Part shown: positions 17,134 through 25,478 of the stretch, piece by piece
Layout: every line of letters starts with the position of its first letter
How positions within the stretch are numbered: position 1 is the stretch's first letter
NCBI GenBank assembly: GCA_025928935.1
Contig: JAICNB010000028.1
Span: 1 to 35,739, forward strand
Source of the DNA: Acidimicrobiia bacterium
GTDB taxonomy: Bacteria; Actinomycetota; Acidimicrobiia; Spongiisociales; ZC4RG35
DNA length: 35,739 nt
Direction of reading: 5' to 3'
Made by a program: the position numbers and the translations under genes
The notes under the pieces: generated by a model
The model's input: only the letters and a program-made list of their open reading frames with translations
What the model was told of the DNA's origin: nothing
The model's database searches: none

Positions 17134-18530
17134 CAGGCCTCCTTCAAGGTGTAAGCGTCGAGAGGGAACTGGCTCACCGCCGCCTCGGGCACCCGGGCAA
17201 CGGGAGGGCGGGTTTGGCCCACCCGCCAGGTGGCGTCGATGACGAAACCGGCGGTGGTCCCGAAGCCGGGGTGTGAGGGGTCGAGGAGCGACCCCTGCAG
17301 CCCTTTGAGCATGATCACATCCTCGTCGGCCCGGACCCGGGTGGAGATGGCCCACATGACGCTCTGTGCGTCGAACACGTCGATGTCGTCGTCGACCACG
17401 ATCACCTGTTTGATCAGGTTGCCCGCAGAGAGGATGGCCATCGCCGCTCGCATCGGCTGGCCGTCCGCCGACTTGTCCAGGGCGACGACAGCGGTGGTCG
17501 GGCCGCCACCCTGGAACCAGCCGACCCGGGTCACCTGGGGCACCGCGGTCCGGGCGGCGGCGAGCAGGCTGGCGTGGATCGAGACGTGAGCGTTGAGGTG
17601 GTCGCGGTGGCCGGCGAATATCTCGAGGATGATCGGCTCGGGGCGGAAGGTGATGGCGTCCGCCTCGAAGAGGTGGGACAACTTCTGCGGTCCCAGATAA
17701 CGCATGTACTCGCCGAAGGGGCCTTCCACGACGCGGTGGGCGGCGATGAGCCGGCCTTCGATGATCATCTCGGCGCCGGCGGGCACCATCAGGTCTTCTC
17801 CGAACCGGGCCGAGGGGGCCACCTGGAGCGGCTCTCCCATCAAGGCACCGGCCACGTGGTACTCGTCGATTTGGATCGCGGTGAGGGCGGCGGCTGCCAG
17901 GTTGAACGCAGGATGATGACCGAGGACCATGGCCACCGGCAGGTCGTCACCAGCTTGTTCGGCCTCCCTCTGGAACGACCAGAGCTGACGCGGGGAGATG
18001 TGGACTCCGGCGTGGATGGGGTCTAGGTACGTGACACGGTTCCAAGAGAGGTTGTACCGGTCCGAGCCCGGCTGCTTGGCGGCCAGGATCGGGGTGAAGT
18101 AGAGACCTCCCTCCATCTCGACGTGCCTGGTCCAGGGGAGGATCCTCAGGTCGAGGTCGTCACCCTGGATCACCGTGTCCTGCACCGGCACATCGGCCGT
18201 CTCGATCGGCTTCTGCAGGTTCGCCGAGATTTGGGGGAGCGCCTCGAGCAAGTCGTTCCAGGTATCGGTCTCGACTCCGAGGGCCAAACCGACGCTGCGC
18301 CGCTTCGAGTAGGTGTTGAACAGCATCCTCGCCGGTGAGCGTTCTCCGCTGAGATTGCGCAGATTGGCGAAGAGCACAGGCGGCCCTCCGCTCGGGGTCT
18401 CGAGTTGGGCCAGGATCGCGGTCGCCTCGTAGACGCCAGGGTCGACCGGATCTTCGACGGTGAGGAGACCGGTGGCAGTCGAGTGCTTCTCGAGCCAGTC
18501 ACCGAGGGAGGAGGCCGTGGCCGGACTCAT
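17133..18530 (-). CDS. UbiD-family prenyl-FMN-dependent (de)carboxylase
   Basis: From ATG 18530, overlapping the hydroxylase stop (ATGA; another in-frame ATG lies at 18539), the protein has 465 residues, typical of UbiD. Recognisable family segments are the SWNRVTYLD region, HISPRQLW, AMVLGHHPAF, GALMGEPL, EGPFGEYMRYLG (containing an active-site Glu), HVSIHASLL, VVDDDIDVFD and DATWRVG near the end. UbiD enzymes decarboxylate alpha,beta-unsaturated or aromatic acids using the cofactor made by UbiX. The presence of ubiX (10192) and the VdcD-like zinc ribbon in one operon points to an aryl or heteroaryl acid substrate, for example a hydroxybenzoate or a pyrrole- or furan-carboxylate. The substrate is inferred only by context. 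Confidence 0.93.
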   Translation of the reverse strand: MSPATASSLGDWLEKHSTATGLLTVEDPVDPGVYEATAILAQLETPSGGPPVLFANLRNLSGERSPARMLFNTYSKRRSVGLALGVETDTWNDLLEALPQISANLQKPIETADVPVQDTVIQGDDLDLRILPWTRHVEMEGGLYFTPILAAKQPGSDRYNLSWNRVTYLDPIHAGVHISPRQLWSFQREAEQAGDDLPVAMVLGHHPAFNLAAAALTAIQIDEYHVAGALMGEPLQVAPSARFGEDLMVPAGAEMIIEGRLIAAHRVVEGPFGEYMRYLGPQKLSHLFEADAITFRPEPIILEIFAGHRDHLNAHVSIHASLLAAARTAVPQVTRVGWFQGGGPTTAVVALDKSADGQPMRAAMAILSAGNLIKQVIVVDDDIDVFDAQSVMWAISTRVRADEDVIMLKGLQGSLLDPSHPGFGTTAGFVIDATWRVGQTRPPVARVPEAAVSQFPLDAYTLKEA

Positions 18531-20740
18531 CCAGGCCAATCCTGTTCTGCGCCCGAACTGGCCGCGAAGAAAACCTCCTCGGATCTGAGCGGGAGTCGAG
18601 TGATCCCATCACCCCTCGATCCGAGAGCGTCGGCTACACCGTTGGCCACCGCCGCTCCGGCCCCGATGAGGCCAGCCTCACCCGCTCCCTTGGCACCGAG
18701 TGGGTTGCTCGGGCTGCCCACATCGAACACGTATGCGTGGATCTCGGGGGCGTCGGAGGCGTGTGCCACCAGATAGTCGGCCAGGGTCGCCGAGACCGGG
18801 ATCGACTCTTGGAACACCAGCCGCTCGTATAGGGCGCCTCCCACCCCGGCCAGGGCGGCTCCGACCAGCTGATCCATCACATTTGTCCTGTCGATGGGGA
18901 CGCCGCAGTCGTAGCCGACCCAGAGACGCTCGGGGCGGATCTCACCGGTTTCGGGATCCACCTTCACTTGGGCCAGATGCACGGATAGGCCGTAGGTGGG
19001 TCGCTCCATTTTGAACTCTCCGGTGGCTTTGAGCGGGGCCAACTCCTTCCAGGTGAGCGCCTCGCCGTCTGCCTCGGCTCCGGCGCTGGTGAGACGTACC
19101 CCTTCTTCAGGCACGCCGAGACTGTTCCCGGCACGTTCGCGGGCCATGCGCTTCAGCTGGTCCACTGCGGCGATGGTCGCATTGCCGACGAAGATGGTGG
19201 ACCGGCTGGAAAATGTGCCATTCCCCGCCACCGAGGCATCCCCGCTGACCACGGTAACGCCTTCCCGGTCCACACCGAGCGTGTGCGACAGAAGCGACGA
19301 CACAGTGGCGTCGAGACCCTGCCCAACCTCGGCCGCGGAGGTGTGCAGCCGAAAGGCCCCGTCCTCGTCCAGGACCAGGGAAACCTTCTCCTCCCGTCCC
19401 AGCCCGGAATGCACCACGCTCAACCCCCAGCCCAGCCCCACCGCCTCGCCCTCGGCGCGGCGCCTACGGATCTCGCCGAGAAGTCCCTCGAAGCCGACCA
19501 GGCTGGCGAAACGGTCCAACACGCCTTGGAAATCTCCCGAGTCGAAGACGACCGGTTCTGCGGGCGGCTCGAAAGGCACCTGGTACGGCATCGCAGCCGG
19601 TCGAATCAGGTTCCTCCGCCTGGTCTCCAGCGGGGTGAGACCCAACCGGGCGGCAATGGCTTCGATCACCCTCTCCCGGACGAAGGTGGTCTCGAAAGCG
19701 GCCGGGCCCCGGATCGTCCCGATCGGGGTCTTGCTGGTTGCTATTCCCCTGCAACGGAGGTCTACCGCCTTCCAGGGATAGGGCCCGGGCAGGGTCTCCA
19801 CGATTATGTGAGGGATCCGGCTCCCGATCGGCCTCGGGTATGCCCCCATGTCGAGAACTACCTGATCCGCCAACCCGAGGAACACCCCGAAGTCGTCGAC
19901 GGCGACCCGAAGCCGGTGATGCTGCTCGCCGGCGTGATTGATCGAAAGCAGATGCTCTCGTCGCCCTTCGTGCCATCTCACCATCCTGCCGCTGGCACGG
20001 GCCGCCCAAGCCACCAGGTAGTCCTCTGGGTAGACCTCACCACGGACCCCGAACATCCCACCCACATCGACCCGATGGGGCACGACTCGCTCCGTCGCCA
20101 TGTCGAAGAGATCGGCGAGGGTGCGGCAGGTGAATCGAAGGAACTTGGTCGGTCCCCACAGATGCAGTTCGTCGTCGACCCACTCAGCCAACAACTGCCG
20201 GGTTTCGATGGGTAGCCCAGTCCGACGCGAGGTGTCGAAGACGAAATCGTACAAATGGTCAGCCGCGGCCATCACCTCCTCGATCGGCCCATATGTCGCC
20301 TCCACCTCGACGAGCGTGTTGTCGGCGTCCTCGTCCCAGAGGGCGGGCCCGGAAGTCGTGTCGACCGGGTCGAGGGGAGAAAGGTCGACACGGATGGCCT
20401 CGGCGGCGTCGACCGCGGCTGCCGCACTCTCGGCCAACAGTGCGGCGATCGGCTCGCCCACGTATCTGACCTTCTCTTCTGCCAGCACAGGCTGAAGCCG
20501 TGACTCCAGCCTCGGCGTCGGGCCGACCCGGATCGGGATCCGGGGGAGTGGGTCGAGATCGTCCGCGGTCAAGACCTGCACCACCCCGGGCCGCTCCAGG
20601 GCTTCGGACACGTCGATCCCGGTGATCAGAGCATGGGGCAGGACGCTGCGGACGACGACGAGATGCAATGCATCGCCTCGAGCGAGGTCTTCGGTGAAAC
20701 GCCCCCCGCCCCAAACGAACCGAGCGGCTTCGTCAGACAT
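18527..20740 (-). CDS. Molybdopterin-binding large subunit of a xanthine dehydrogenase/CO dehydrogenase-family hydroxylase
   Basis: The 737-residue protein (ATG 20740) follows the CoxL/XdhB layout: an N-terminal hammerhead-like domain (FTEDLARGDALHL, then RYVGEPIAALLAES), followed by molybdopterin-binding segments including VGGMFGVRGEVYPED, IGTIRGPAAFETTF, AEVGQGLDATVSSL and GAKGAGEAGLIGAG, the last holding the catalytic Glu688. Such enzymes hydroxylate an electron-poor carbon of a heterocycle or oxidise an aldehyde using water. The FeS (CoxS-like) and FAD (CoxM-like) subunits needed for electron transfer are not in the window. It is first in the ten-gene leftward operon, next to the palindromic operator at 20798. 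It may borrow partner subunits encoded elsewhere. The family call is strong; the substrate is unknown. Confidence 0.92.
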   Translation of the reverse strand: MSDEAARFVWGGGRFTEDLARGDALHLVVVRSVLPHALITGIDVSEALERPGVVQVLTADDLDPLPRIPIRVGPTPRLESRLQPVLAEEKVRYVGEPIAALLAESAAAAVDAAEAIRVDLSPLDPVDTTSGPALWDEDADNTLVEVEATYGPIEEVMAAADHLYDFVFDTSRRTGLPIETRQLLAEWVDDELHLWGPTKFLRFTCRTLADLFDMATERVVPHRVDVGGMFGVRGEVYPEDYLVAWAARASGRMVRWHEGRREHLLSINHAGEQHHRLRVAVDDFGVFLGLADQVVLDMGAYPRPIGSRIPHIIVETLPGPYPWKAVDLRCRGIATSKTPIGTIRGPAAFETTFVRERVIEAIAARLGLTPLETRRRNLIRPAAMPYQVPFEPPAEPVVFDSGDFQGVLDRFASLVGFEGLLGEIRRRRAEGEAVGLGWGLSVVHSGLGREEKVSLVLDEDGAFRLHTSAAEVGQGLDATVSSLLSHTLGVDREGVTVVSGDASVAGNGTFSSRSTIFVGNATIAAVDQLKRMARERAGNSLGVPEEGVRLTSAGAEADGEALTWKELAPLKATGEFKMERPTYGLSVHLAQVKVDPETGEIRPERLWVGYDCGVPIDRTNVMDQLVGAALAGVGGALYERLVFQESIPVSATLADYLVAHASDAPEIHAYVFDVGSPSNPLGAKGAGEAGLIGAGAAVANGVADALGSRGDGITRLPLRSEEVFFAASSGAEQDWPG

Positions 20741-20797
20741 GGAGCCTGGCCCTACCCCCGAGCACCATGCACCAGCCCCGACGCGGCCGCCTCGACA

Positions 20798-20811
20798 TAT
20801 GGTATACCATA
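20798..20811. promoter_or_regulatory. Operator 1: perfect 14-bp palindrome in the divergent promoter
   Basis: TATGGTATACCATA is identical on both strands and contains the TGGTATACCA core typical of GntR/FCD operators. It lies 46 bases before the lipoprotein ATG and 57 bases before the hydroxylase ATG, so one site can control both operons. TATGGT reads as a -10-like hexamer in both directions, suggesting that repressor binding excludes RNA polymerase. Variants occur at 28013 and 30358. Confidence 0.8.
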
Positions 20812-20826
20812 GCTGCCGGTGGCGTC

Positions 20827-20841
20827 CCGCCACCCGGCGGA
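20827..20841 (+). promoter_or_regulatory. Leader hairpin upstream of the transport operon
   Basis: CCGCC-ACCC-GGCGG forms a perfect 5-bp GC stem between operator 1 and the GGAGGAAGAGG ribosome site. A near copy with one T in the right arm (G-U pair retained) lies at 30374 before the SDR gene. It could stabilise the message or affect ribosome access. Confidence 0.35.
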
Positions 20842-20856
20842 CTACGGAGGAAGAGG

Positions 20857-21942
20857 ATGAGAGCCCGATTGACCACCGCCCTGCTGCTAGTGCTGGCGTT
20901 GGTTGCGGCGGCATGTGGCGGGGACGGGGCCGCCACCACTACCGGCGCCCCTGACACCACACAAGCGGCGGGCGAACCGACCACTACTGCGTCCGAAGAG
21001 CCGGCGACGACCACGACCGCTGCGGCGGAGCCGGTCGAGCTGACCGCGGTACACGGGAGCAGTCCCGACTACATCGCGCTCGTACCGGCCGCGGGCTGGG
21101 ATGTATGCGCCGAGCAGGGCATCAACGTGGACCAGCAATACGTCGAGGACGGTTCGGTGGCCATCCAGGCCATCGCCCAGGGTGAGGGTCAGATCGCAAC
21201 CAACATCGGCGTGAATGTCGGCCTGCTCGCCGTGGACGAGGGCGCGGCCATCGTGGACGTGATGGCGACCCAGCGGCCCACTTGGGCGCTGGTCAGCCGC
21301 AACGAGATCGGGACGATCGAGGAGCTGGCCGGTCTGACCATGGGTGTCCATGGCGAGACCTCGTTCACCAAAGCCATCGCCGACTACTACGACGCCCAGT
21401 ACGACCTGGGAATGACCCAGGTGATCATTCCGGGGAGCGAAGTCAGGGCGGAGGCGCTTGCCAACGACCAGATCGACGCCTCGGTCATCGACCTGCCCGA
21501 CATCGTCACCCTGGAAGCGACCTATCCGGACTCGTTCGTCGTTCTCGACACCATCGGTGAGAACCTCCCCGATCTCATCGAGCAGGACATCTGGATGAAC
21601 AAGACGTGGGTGGAAGAGAACCCCGAACTGGCGCAACAGGTAACCAACTGCCTGGTCCAGGGACTGCGCAACCTGATCGATGACCCGGCGTACGCCCTCG
21701 AGCTGGCGAGCGAACTGCTTCCCGATGTCGACCCCGCCATCCTCGAGGAGCTCATAGCCGAGTATCAGGAGCGTGGGATCTGGGATCCCAACGGTGTCCT
21801 CAACGAGGAGACCGCCCAATTCACGGTGGAGTTCTTCGCTGATCTGGGTGAGATCGACGTCGACCCGGCCACCGTGAATTTGGAGGACTACTTCAACTTC
21901 GAACTGCTCTCCAACGCCGTCGCGGAGTTGGGTGAGCGGTGA
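20857..21942 (+). CDS. ABC importer substrate-binding lipoprotein (NMT1/SsuA-like)
   Basis: The ATG has GGAGGAAGAGG directly upstream. The 361-residue protein starts with an Arg-containing signal peptide and a lipobox (LVAAAC, Cys20), then a Thr/Ala-rich linker of about 40 residues typical of actinobacterial surface lipoproteins. The mature part has the periplasmic-binding fold of the nitrate/sulfonate/thiamine-precursor family: an SPDYIAL strand near the start, AIAQGEGQIATNIGV, TMGVHGETSFTKAIADYY and a helical C-terminal part. It captures the substrate at the outer face and delivers it to the permeases at 22033 and 23647. It is the first gene of the rightward operon, under operator 1. Relatives carry aromatic acids, sulfonates and pyrimidines, so substrate cannot be fixed. 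Confidence 0.9.
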   Translation: MRARLTTALLLVLALVAAACGGDGAATTTGAPDTTQAAGEPTTTASEEPATTTTAAAEPVELTAVHGSSPDYIALVPAAGWDVCAEQGINVDQQYVEDGSVAIQAIAQGEGQIATNIGVNVGLLAVDEGAAIVDVMATQRPTWALVSRNEIGTIEELAGLTMGVHGETSFTKAIADYYDAQYDLGMTQVIIPGSEVRAEALANDQIDASVIDLPDIVTLEATYPDSFVVLDTIGENLPDLIEQDIWMNKTWVEENPELAQQVTNCLVQGLRNLIDDPAYALELASELLPDVDPAILEELIAEYQERGIWDPNGVLNEETAQFTVEFFADLGEIDVDPATVNLEDYFNFELLSNAVAELGER

Positions 21943-21956
21943 CAACCGACCACGCA

Positions 21957-21990
21957 GTGCCGGCCCATCCCAAAAGAGACGGGCCGGCAC
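21957..21990 (+). promoter_or_regulatory. Strong intercistronic stem-loop after the binding-protein gene
   Basis: GTGCCGGCCC (21957-21966) pairs perfectly with GGGCCGGCAC (21981-21990) across a 14-base loop. No T tract follows, so it is more likely an mRNA-stabilising or partial attenuation element than a full terminator. Such elements favour higher levels of binding protein than permease. Confidence 0.55.
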
Positions 21991-22032
21991 CGCGGGACTG
22001 CGTCGCGAAGAATCTAGGATTTGGGTCGCTTG

Positions 22033-22863
22033 GTGACTGACCAGGCCGCCGGGGCCACCGACGTCGAGTTGACACTGGCCGCCAGGGGCGGATCGAGCAG
22101 TCGTTGGACACCGTGGCTCTTCCGAATCGGGTCGGTGGGTCTGGTCCTTCTCATCTGGGAGCTATACGGGCGGGCGCAAGACACCACACTCTTTTTCGTC
22201 CCGTTCACCTCGGTGGTGACCGCGCTGTGGGAATTGGTGCAGACCACCGAGTTCTGGGATGCCTTTCGTCAGACCTTCATCCCTTTCATCTGGGGCTGGC
22301 TCCTGTCATTGGTGGTCGGCATTTTCCTCGGACTGCTCATCGGCCGATTCCCGGCCTTCGACGCCCTGACCAAGCCGTACGTCACCTTCCTCAACGCTCT
22401 TCCCATCTCCACTCTGGTCCCCATCGCCGTGATCCTGTTCGGCATCGGATATCCGTCCAGGATCCTGATCGTCTTCCTCTTCGGTGTGATCGAAGTGACC
22501 CTCAACACCGCCGCCGGCGTGCGTTACGTGAACCGTGACCTGGTTGAGATGGGAGAGTCGTTCAACGGCACTCAGTGGCGGCTGTTCAGAAAGGTCATCC
22601 TTCCCGCGTCGGTCCCTGGGATCATGGCCGGAGTGCGCATCGGGACGGGACGGGCAGTCGTGGGCATGGTGGTGGTCGAGATCTTGCTCGTGGCTGTGGG
22701 CATGGGTCGGCTGATACTCCGCTATCGAGGGCGTTTCCAGAGTGCCGAGCTATACGCGGTGGTCCTGGCTTTGATCCTATTCGGGATCCTCCTCCAGGTG
22801 TTGGCGAGGCGTATCGAGCTTCGTGCCTCGAGGTGGAAGTCCGAGATGGAGCAGGTGGCTTGA
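22033..22863 (+). CDS. ABC importer permease 1 (SsuC/TauC-like)
   Basis: Several starts are possible (TTG 22021, TTG 22030, GTG 22033); AGGA at 22016-22019 fits the last two best. The protein of about 276 residues has a short N-terminal tail, a first membrane helix (GSVGLVLLIWELY), several further helices, and the EAA-loop region (EMGESFNGTQWRLFRKVILPASVPGIMAGVRIG split over the coupling helix). This is the binding-protein-dependent permease domain. It follows the lipoprotein gene after the hairpin at 21957, and its stop overlaps the ATPase start. The importer has a second, distinct permease gene at 23647, so the pore is probably a heterodimer. Confidence 0.88.
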   Translation: MTDQAAGATDVELTLAARGGSSSRWTPWLFRIGSVGLVLLIWELYGRAQDTTLFFVPFTSVVTALWELVQTTEFWDAFRQTFIPFIWGWLLSLVVGIFLGLLIGRFPAFDALTKPYVTFLNALPISTLVPIAVILFGIGYPSRILIVFLFGVIEVTLNTAAGVRYVNRDLVEMGESFNGTQWRLFRKVILPASVPGIMAGVRIGTGRAVVGMVVVEILLVAVGMGRLILRYRGRFQSAELYAVVLALILFGILLQVLARRIELRASRWKSEMEQVA

Positions 22864-23642
22864 TCGAGATCAGGGAAATCGGGCGGCAGTTCAACACGCG
22901 GGACGGGGGCACCTTCGAAGCGCTCAAGGACGTCAGTTTCTCGGTGAAGGACAAGGAGTTCTTCTCGATCATCGGGCCGAGCGGCTGTGGCAAGACCACC
23001 CTGCTCAAGATGGTCGCCGGCCTGGTCAGGCCGACTTCCGGTCAGATAGTCATCGACGGAAGCCCGGTTTCCGGGCCTGGCAACGATCGAGCCATGGTGT
23101 TCCAGCATTTCGTGCTCCTGCCCTGGGCCGACATCCTGACCAATGTCGGCTTCGGCCTCGAGATGAGAGGCCTCAGCCGCAGGGAGAGCCGGGAAGCGGC
23201 TCGGCCATTCTTGGACCGGGTCGGGCTGACCGGGTTCGCAGAGCACTATCCCCACGAGTTGTCGGGTGGGATGCAACAACGGGTCGGGTTGGCTCGGGCG
23301 CTGGCGGTTTCACCGGACATCCTCCTCATGGACGAGCCGTTCGGCGCTCTCGATGCCCAGACCCGTCAGCTGATGCAAGAGGACTTGATGCGTATCTGGG
23401 ACGTGGAACAGAAGACGGTCATCTTCGTGACCCACAGCATGGACGAGGCTGCCTATCTCTCCGATCGGGTCCTGGTCATGGACACCCACCCCGGGAAGGT
23501 TCGGGAGGTCCTCGACGTGCCGCTTCCGCGACCCCGAGACGAGGCCGTGAGAACGACTCCGGTGTTCAACGAGCTCACCTCGCATATGTGGCATGAGCTT
23601 CGCGGGATGATCGGAGATCCAACCGCGCCTGCACCGGAGTGA
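22860..23642 (+). CDS. ABC importer ATPase (SsuB/TauB-like)
   Basis: TTG 22860 overlaps the permease stop (TTGA), giving 260 residues, normal for this family; the longer upstream frame lies inside the permease gene and is spurious. All nucleotide-binding motifs are present: Walker A GPSGCGKTT, the Q-loop Gln in MVFQHFVLLPW, the signature LSGGMQQR, Walker B with the D-loop (LLMDEPFGALD), and the H-loop in VTHSMDEA. It powers import through the two permeases flanking it. The closest functional families are sulfonate, nitrate and taurine or aromatic-acid importers. Confidence 0.93.
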   Translation: MIEIREIGRQFNTRDGGTFEALKDVSFSVKDKEFFSIIGPSGCGKTTLLKMVAGLVRPTSGQIVIDGSPVSGPGNDRAMVFQHFVLLPWADILTNVGFGLEMRGLSRRESREAARPFLDRVGLTGFAEHYPHELSGGMQQRVGLARALAVSPDILLMDEPFGALDAQTRQLMQEDLMRIWDVEQKTVIFVTHSMDEAAYLSDRVLVMDTHPGKVREVLDVPLPRPRDEAVRTTPVFNELTSHMWHELRGMIGDPTAPAPE

Positions 23643-23646
23643 TGCG

Positions 23647-24441
23647 ATGCGCAACATGACCAGGCAAAACCGGAATCGGCTGCTCTCGGTGATCGGCTTG
23701 CTCGCCGGGCTGGTCCTCTGGGAGGTGATCGGACGTCTCGAGCTCTCGCCGGCATTTCCTCCGTTCAGTGCGGTACTAGCCGCGGTCGTCGAAGTCTGGA
23801 GCAGCCCGCGCTTTCTCGAGGCCCTCAAAGAGAGCTTGATCAGCATCGCGATCGCTCTCCCGCCCTCGATCGTCCTCGGCGTCGCCATCGGCCTGCTCAT
23901 TGGGCGATACAGGCGGGTGGAATGGGCCCTGGATCCTCTGATCAACACGTTCCTCTCGCTACCCCTGGTGGCGCTGATCCCGGTGCTCTTTCTCATCTTC
24001 GGCCTGGGCCGGGGCAGCATTCTCGCCACCATCGTCATCTACACCTTCTTCATCGTGGTGGTCAACACCGCAGCGGGGGTCAAGACAACCGATCCCGAGA
24101 TCGTCGAGATGGCCAGATCCTTCGGCGCCGGTGAGGCTCACGTGATGAACCGGGTCATCTTGCCCTCGGCCCTTCCTCTCACCTTCGCCGGGATTCGCAT
24201 TGCCACAGGACGGGCCATCCGTGCGGTGATCATTGCCGAGCAGGTCATCGGGTTGATTGGTTTGGGTGGGCTGGTCCAGCGGTTGGGCGGGGCCTTCGCA
24301 GTGGAACAGCTGTACGCAGTGGTGCTGTTCGTTGGGCTGTTCGGCCTGGTCAGCATGGAGGCGGTTGCGATAGCCGAGCGCAAGGCTCTTCCCTGGATCA
24401 TCGCCCAAGAGGAGACAGAGCCGGCGTTCCAGGGGGCTTGA
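23647..24441 (+). CDS. ABC importer permease 2 (SsuC/TauC-like)
   Basis: The ATG lies 4 bases after the ATPase stop; a second in-frame ATG at 23656 is possible. The 264-residue protein has a first helix (LLAGLVLWEVI), about five more membrane helices, a VVNTAAGVKTTDPEIVEMA segment and the EAA-loop helix (SFGAGEAHVMNRVILPSALP), ending in a charged cytoplasmic tail. It resembles permease 1 in organisation but is clearly diverged. With the lipoprotein and ATPase it completes an importer. It is followed after one base by the amidohydrolase, linking uptake to the first intracellular steps. Confidence 0.9.
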   Translation: MRNMTRQNRNRLLSVIGLLAGLVLWEVIGRLELSPAFPPFSAVLAAVVEVWSSPRFLEALKESLISIAIALPPSIVLGVAIGLLIGRYRRVEWALDPLINTFLSLPLVALIPVLFLIFGLGRGSILATIVIYTFFIVVVNTAAGVKTTDPEIVEMARSFGAGEAHVMNRVILPSALPLTFAGIRIATGRAIRAVIIAEQVIGLIGLGGLVQRLGGAFAVEQLYAVVLFVGLFGLVSMEAVAIAERKALPWIIAQEETEPAFQGA

Positions 24442-24442
24442 A

Positions 24443-25471
24443 ATGACCGCCGCCGGCAGCGAGCAGGGGGGCAGGGGAAGCGACGGGCAGATCATCGACC
24501 TCCACGTCCACTACTACACGCACGCATATCTGGATGCGGTCGAGTCGGCTCCGAGCACGCGCGTCTACCGTCGGGAGCACGACGGGCGGTTCGTGTGCAG
24601 CTGGCGCAGCGGGATTGCCCTCACCGTGCCCCAGCCGCATCCCGGTGTCGCGCAACGTCTCGAGTTGATGGACCAATCTGGCATCGAGACCCAGGTCCTG
24701 TCGATTCCGTCACCGAGCACCTACTTCCTCGACCCTCCGGCCGCCGACACCCTCTCCCGTCAGGTGAACGAAGAGCTAGCCGCATTGTGCCGGCAGTACC
24801 CGGGACGGTTCGAGGCCCTGGCTGCCCTGCCCATGCACGACACGGACCGTGCGCTCGACGCTCTCGACCACGCTCTGGACGATCTCGAAATGGCCGGTGT
24901 GATGATCCTGACCAACATCGACGGTGTCCCTCTCGACGACGAGCGTTTCGAGACTTTCTGGTCGGCAGCAGACGAGAAGGCCTTGCTTGTCTATGTCCAT
25001 CCGACCGTGCCCGACGCTGGCCATCTCGACGACTACGCCCTCGCCATCGGCGTTGGCTTTCTCGCCGATACCAATCTGGCGTTGGCACGGCTCGCCTACT
25101 CCGGTGTCTTCGAGCGTTATCCGCGTATCCGCTGGGTGTTCTCCCATCTCGGCGGCACCCTTCCATTCATGCTGCCCCGGCTGGACAACTACTACCGCCA
25201 GTTCCCCGAATGCAGGGAGAAGGCGCCGCGCACTCCGACCGAGTACATCAAGGGTCTGACCTTCGACACGGCGAGCAGCCATCGCCCGGCAATCAGATGT
25301 GCTGTAGACACCCTCGGCCTCGACCGGCTGGTCTTCGGTAGCGACTACCCGCATGTCCCGGGCGGGGTGGGCCCGTTCATCGAAGCTCTCACCGACGTCA
25401 CCGGCGGCCAGGATGGCGACGAGCTGATGTCGGGAAGGGCCCGCCGCTTACTCTCGGGCGAGAGGATCTGA
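24443..25471 (+). CDS. Amidohydrolase-2 family protein (ACMSD-like), copy 1
   Basis: The 342-residue protein has the metal site of the amidohydrolase-2 group: IIDLHVHYY (His21, His23), a YVHPT strand, FSHLGG and the FGSDYPH motif whose Asp is the catalytic base. Relatives include aminocarboxymuconate-semialdehyde decarboxylase, gamma-resorcylate decarboxylase and other non-oxidative decarboxylases or hydrolases. The ATG lies 1 base after the permease stop, so it belongs to the transport operon. The N-terminal 15 residues are polar and probably disordered. A second family member lies at 31257. ACMSD-like decarboxylation or ring-product hydrolysis is plausible; the substrate is unknown. Confidence 0.88.
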   Translation: MTAAGSEQGGRGSDGQIIDLHVHYYTHAYLDAVESAPSTRVYRREHDGRFVCSWRSGIALTVPQPHPGVAQRLELMDQSGIETQVLSIPSPSTYFLDPPAADTLSRQVNEELAALCRQYPGRFEALAALPMHDTDRALDALDHALDDLEMAGVMILTNIDGVPLDDERFETFWSAADEKALLVYVHPTVPDAGHLDDYALAIGVGFLADTNLALARLAYSGVFERYPRIRWVFSHLGGTLPFMLPRLDNYYRQFPECREKAPRTPTEYIKGLTFDTASSHRPAIRCAVDTLGLDRLVFGSDYPHVPGGVGPFIEALTDVTGGQDGDELMSGRARRLLSGERI

Positions 25472-25478
25472 GAAGCAC

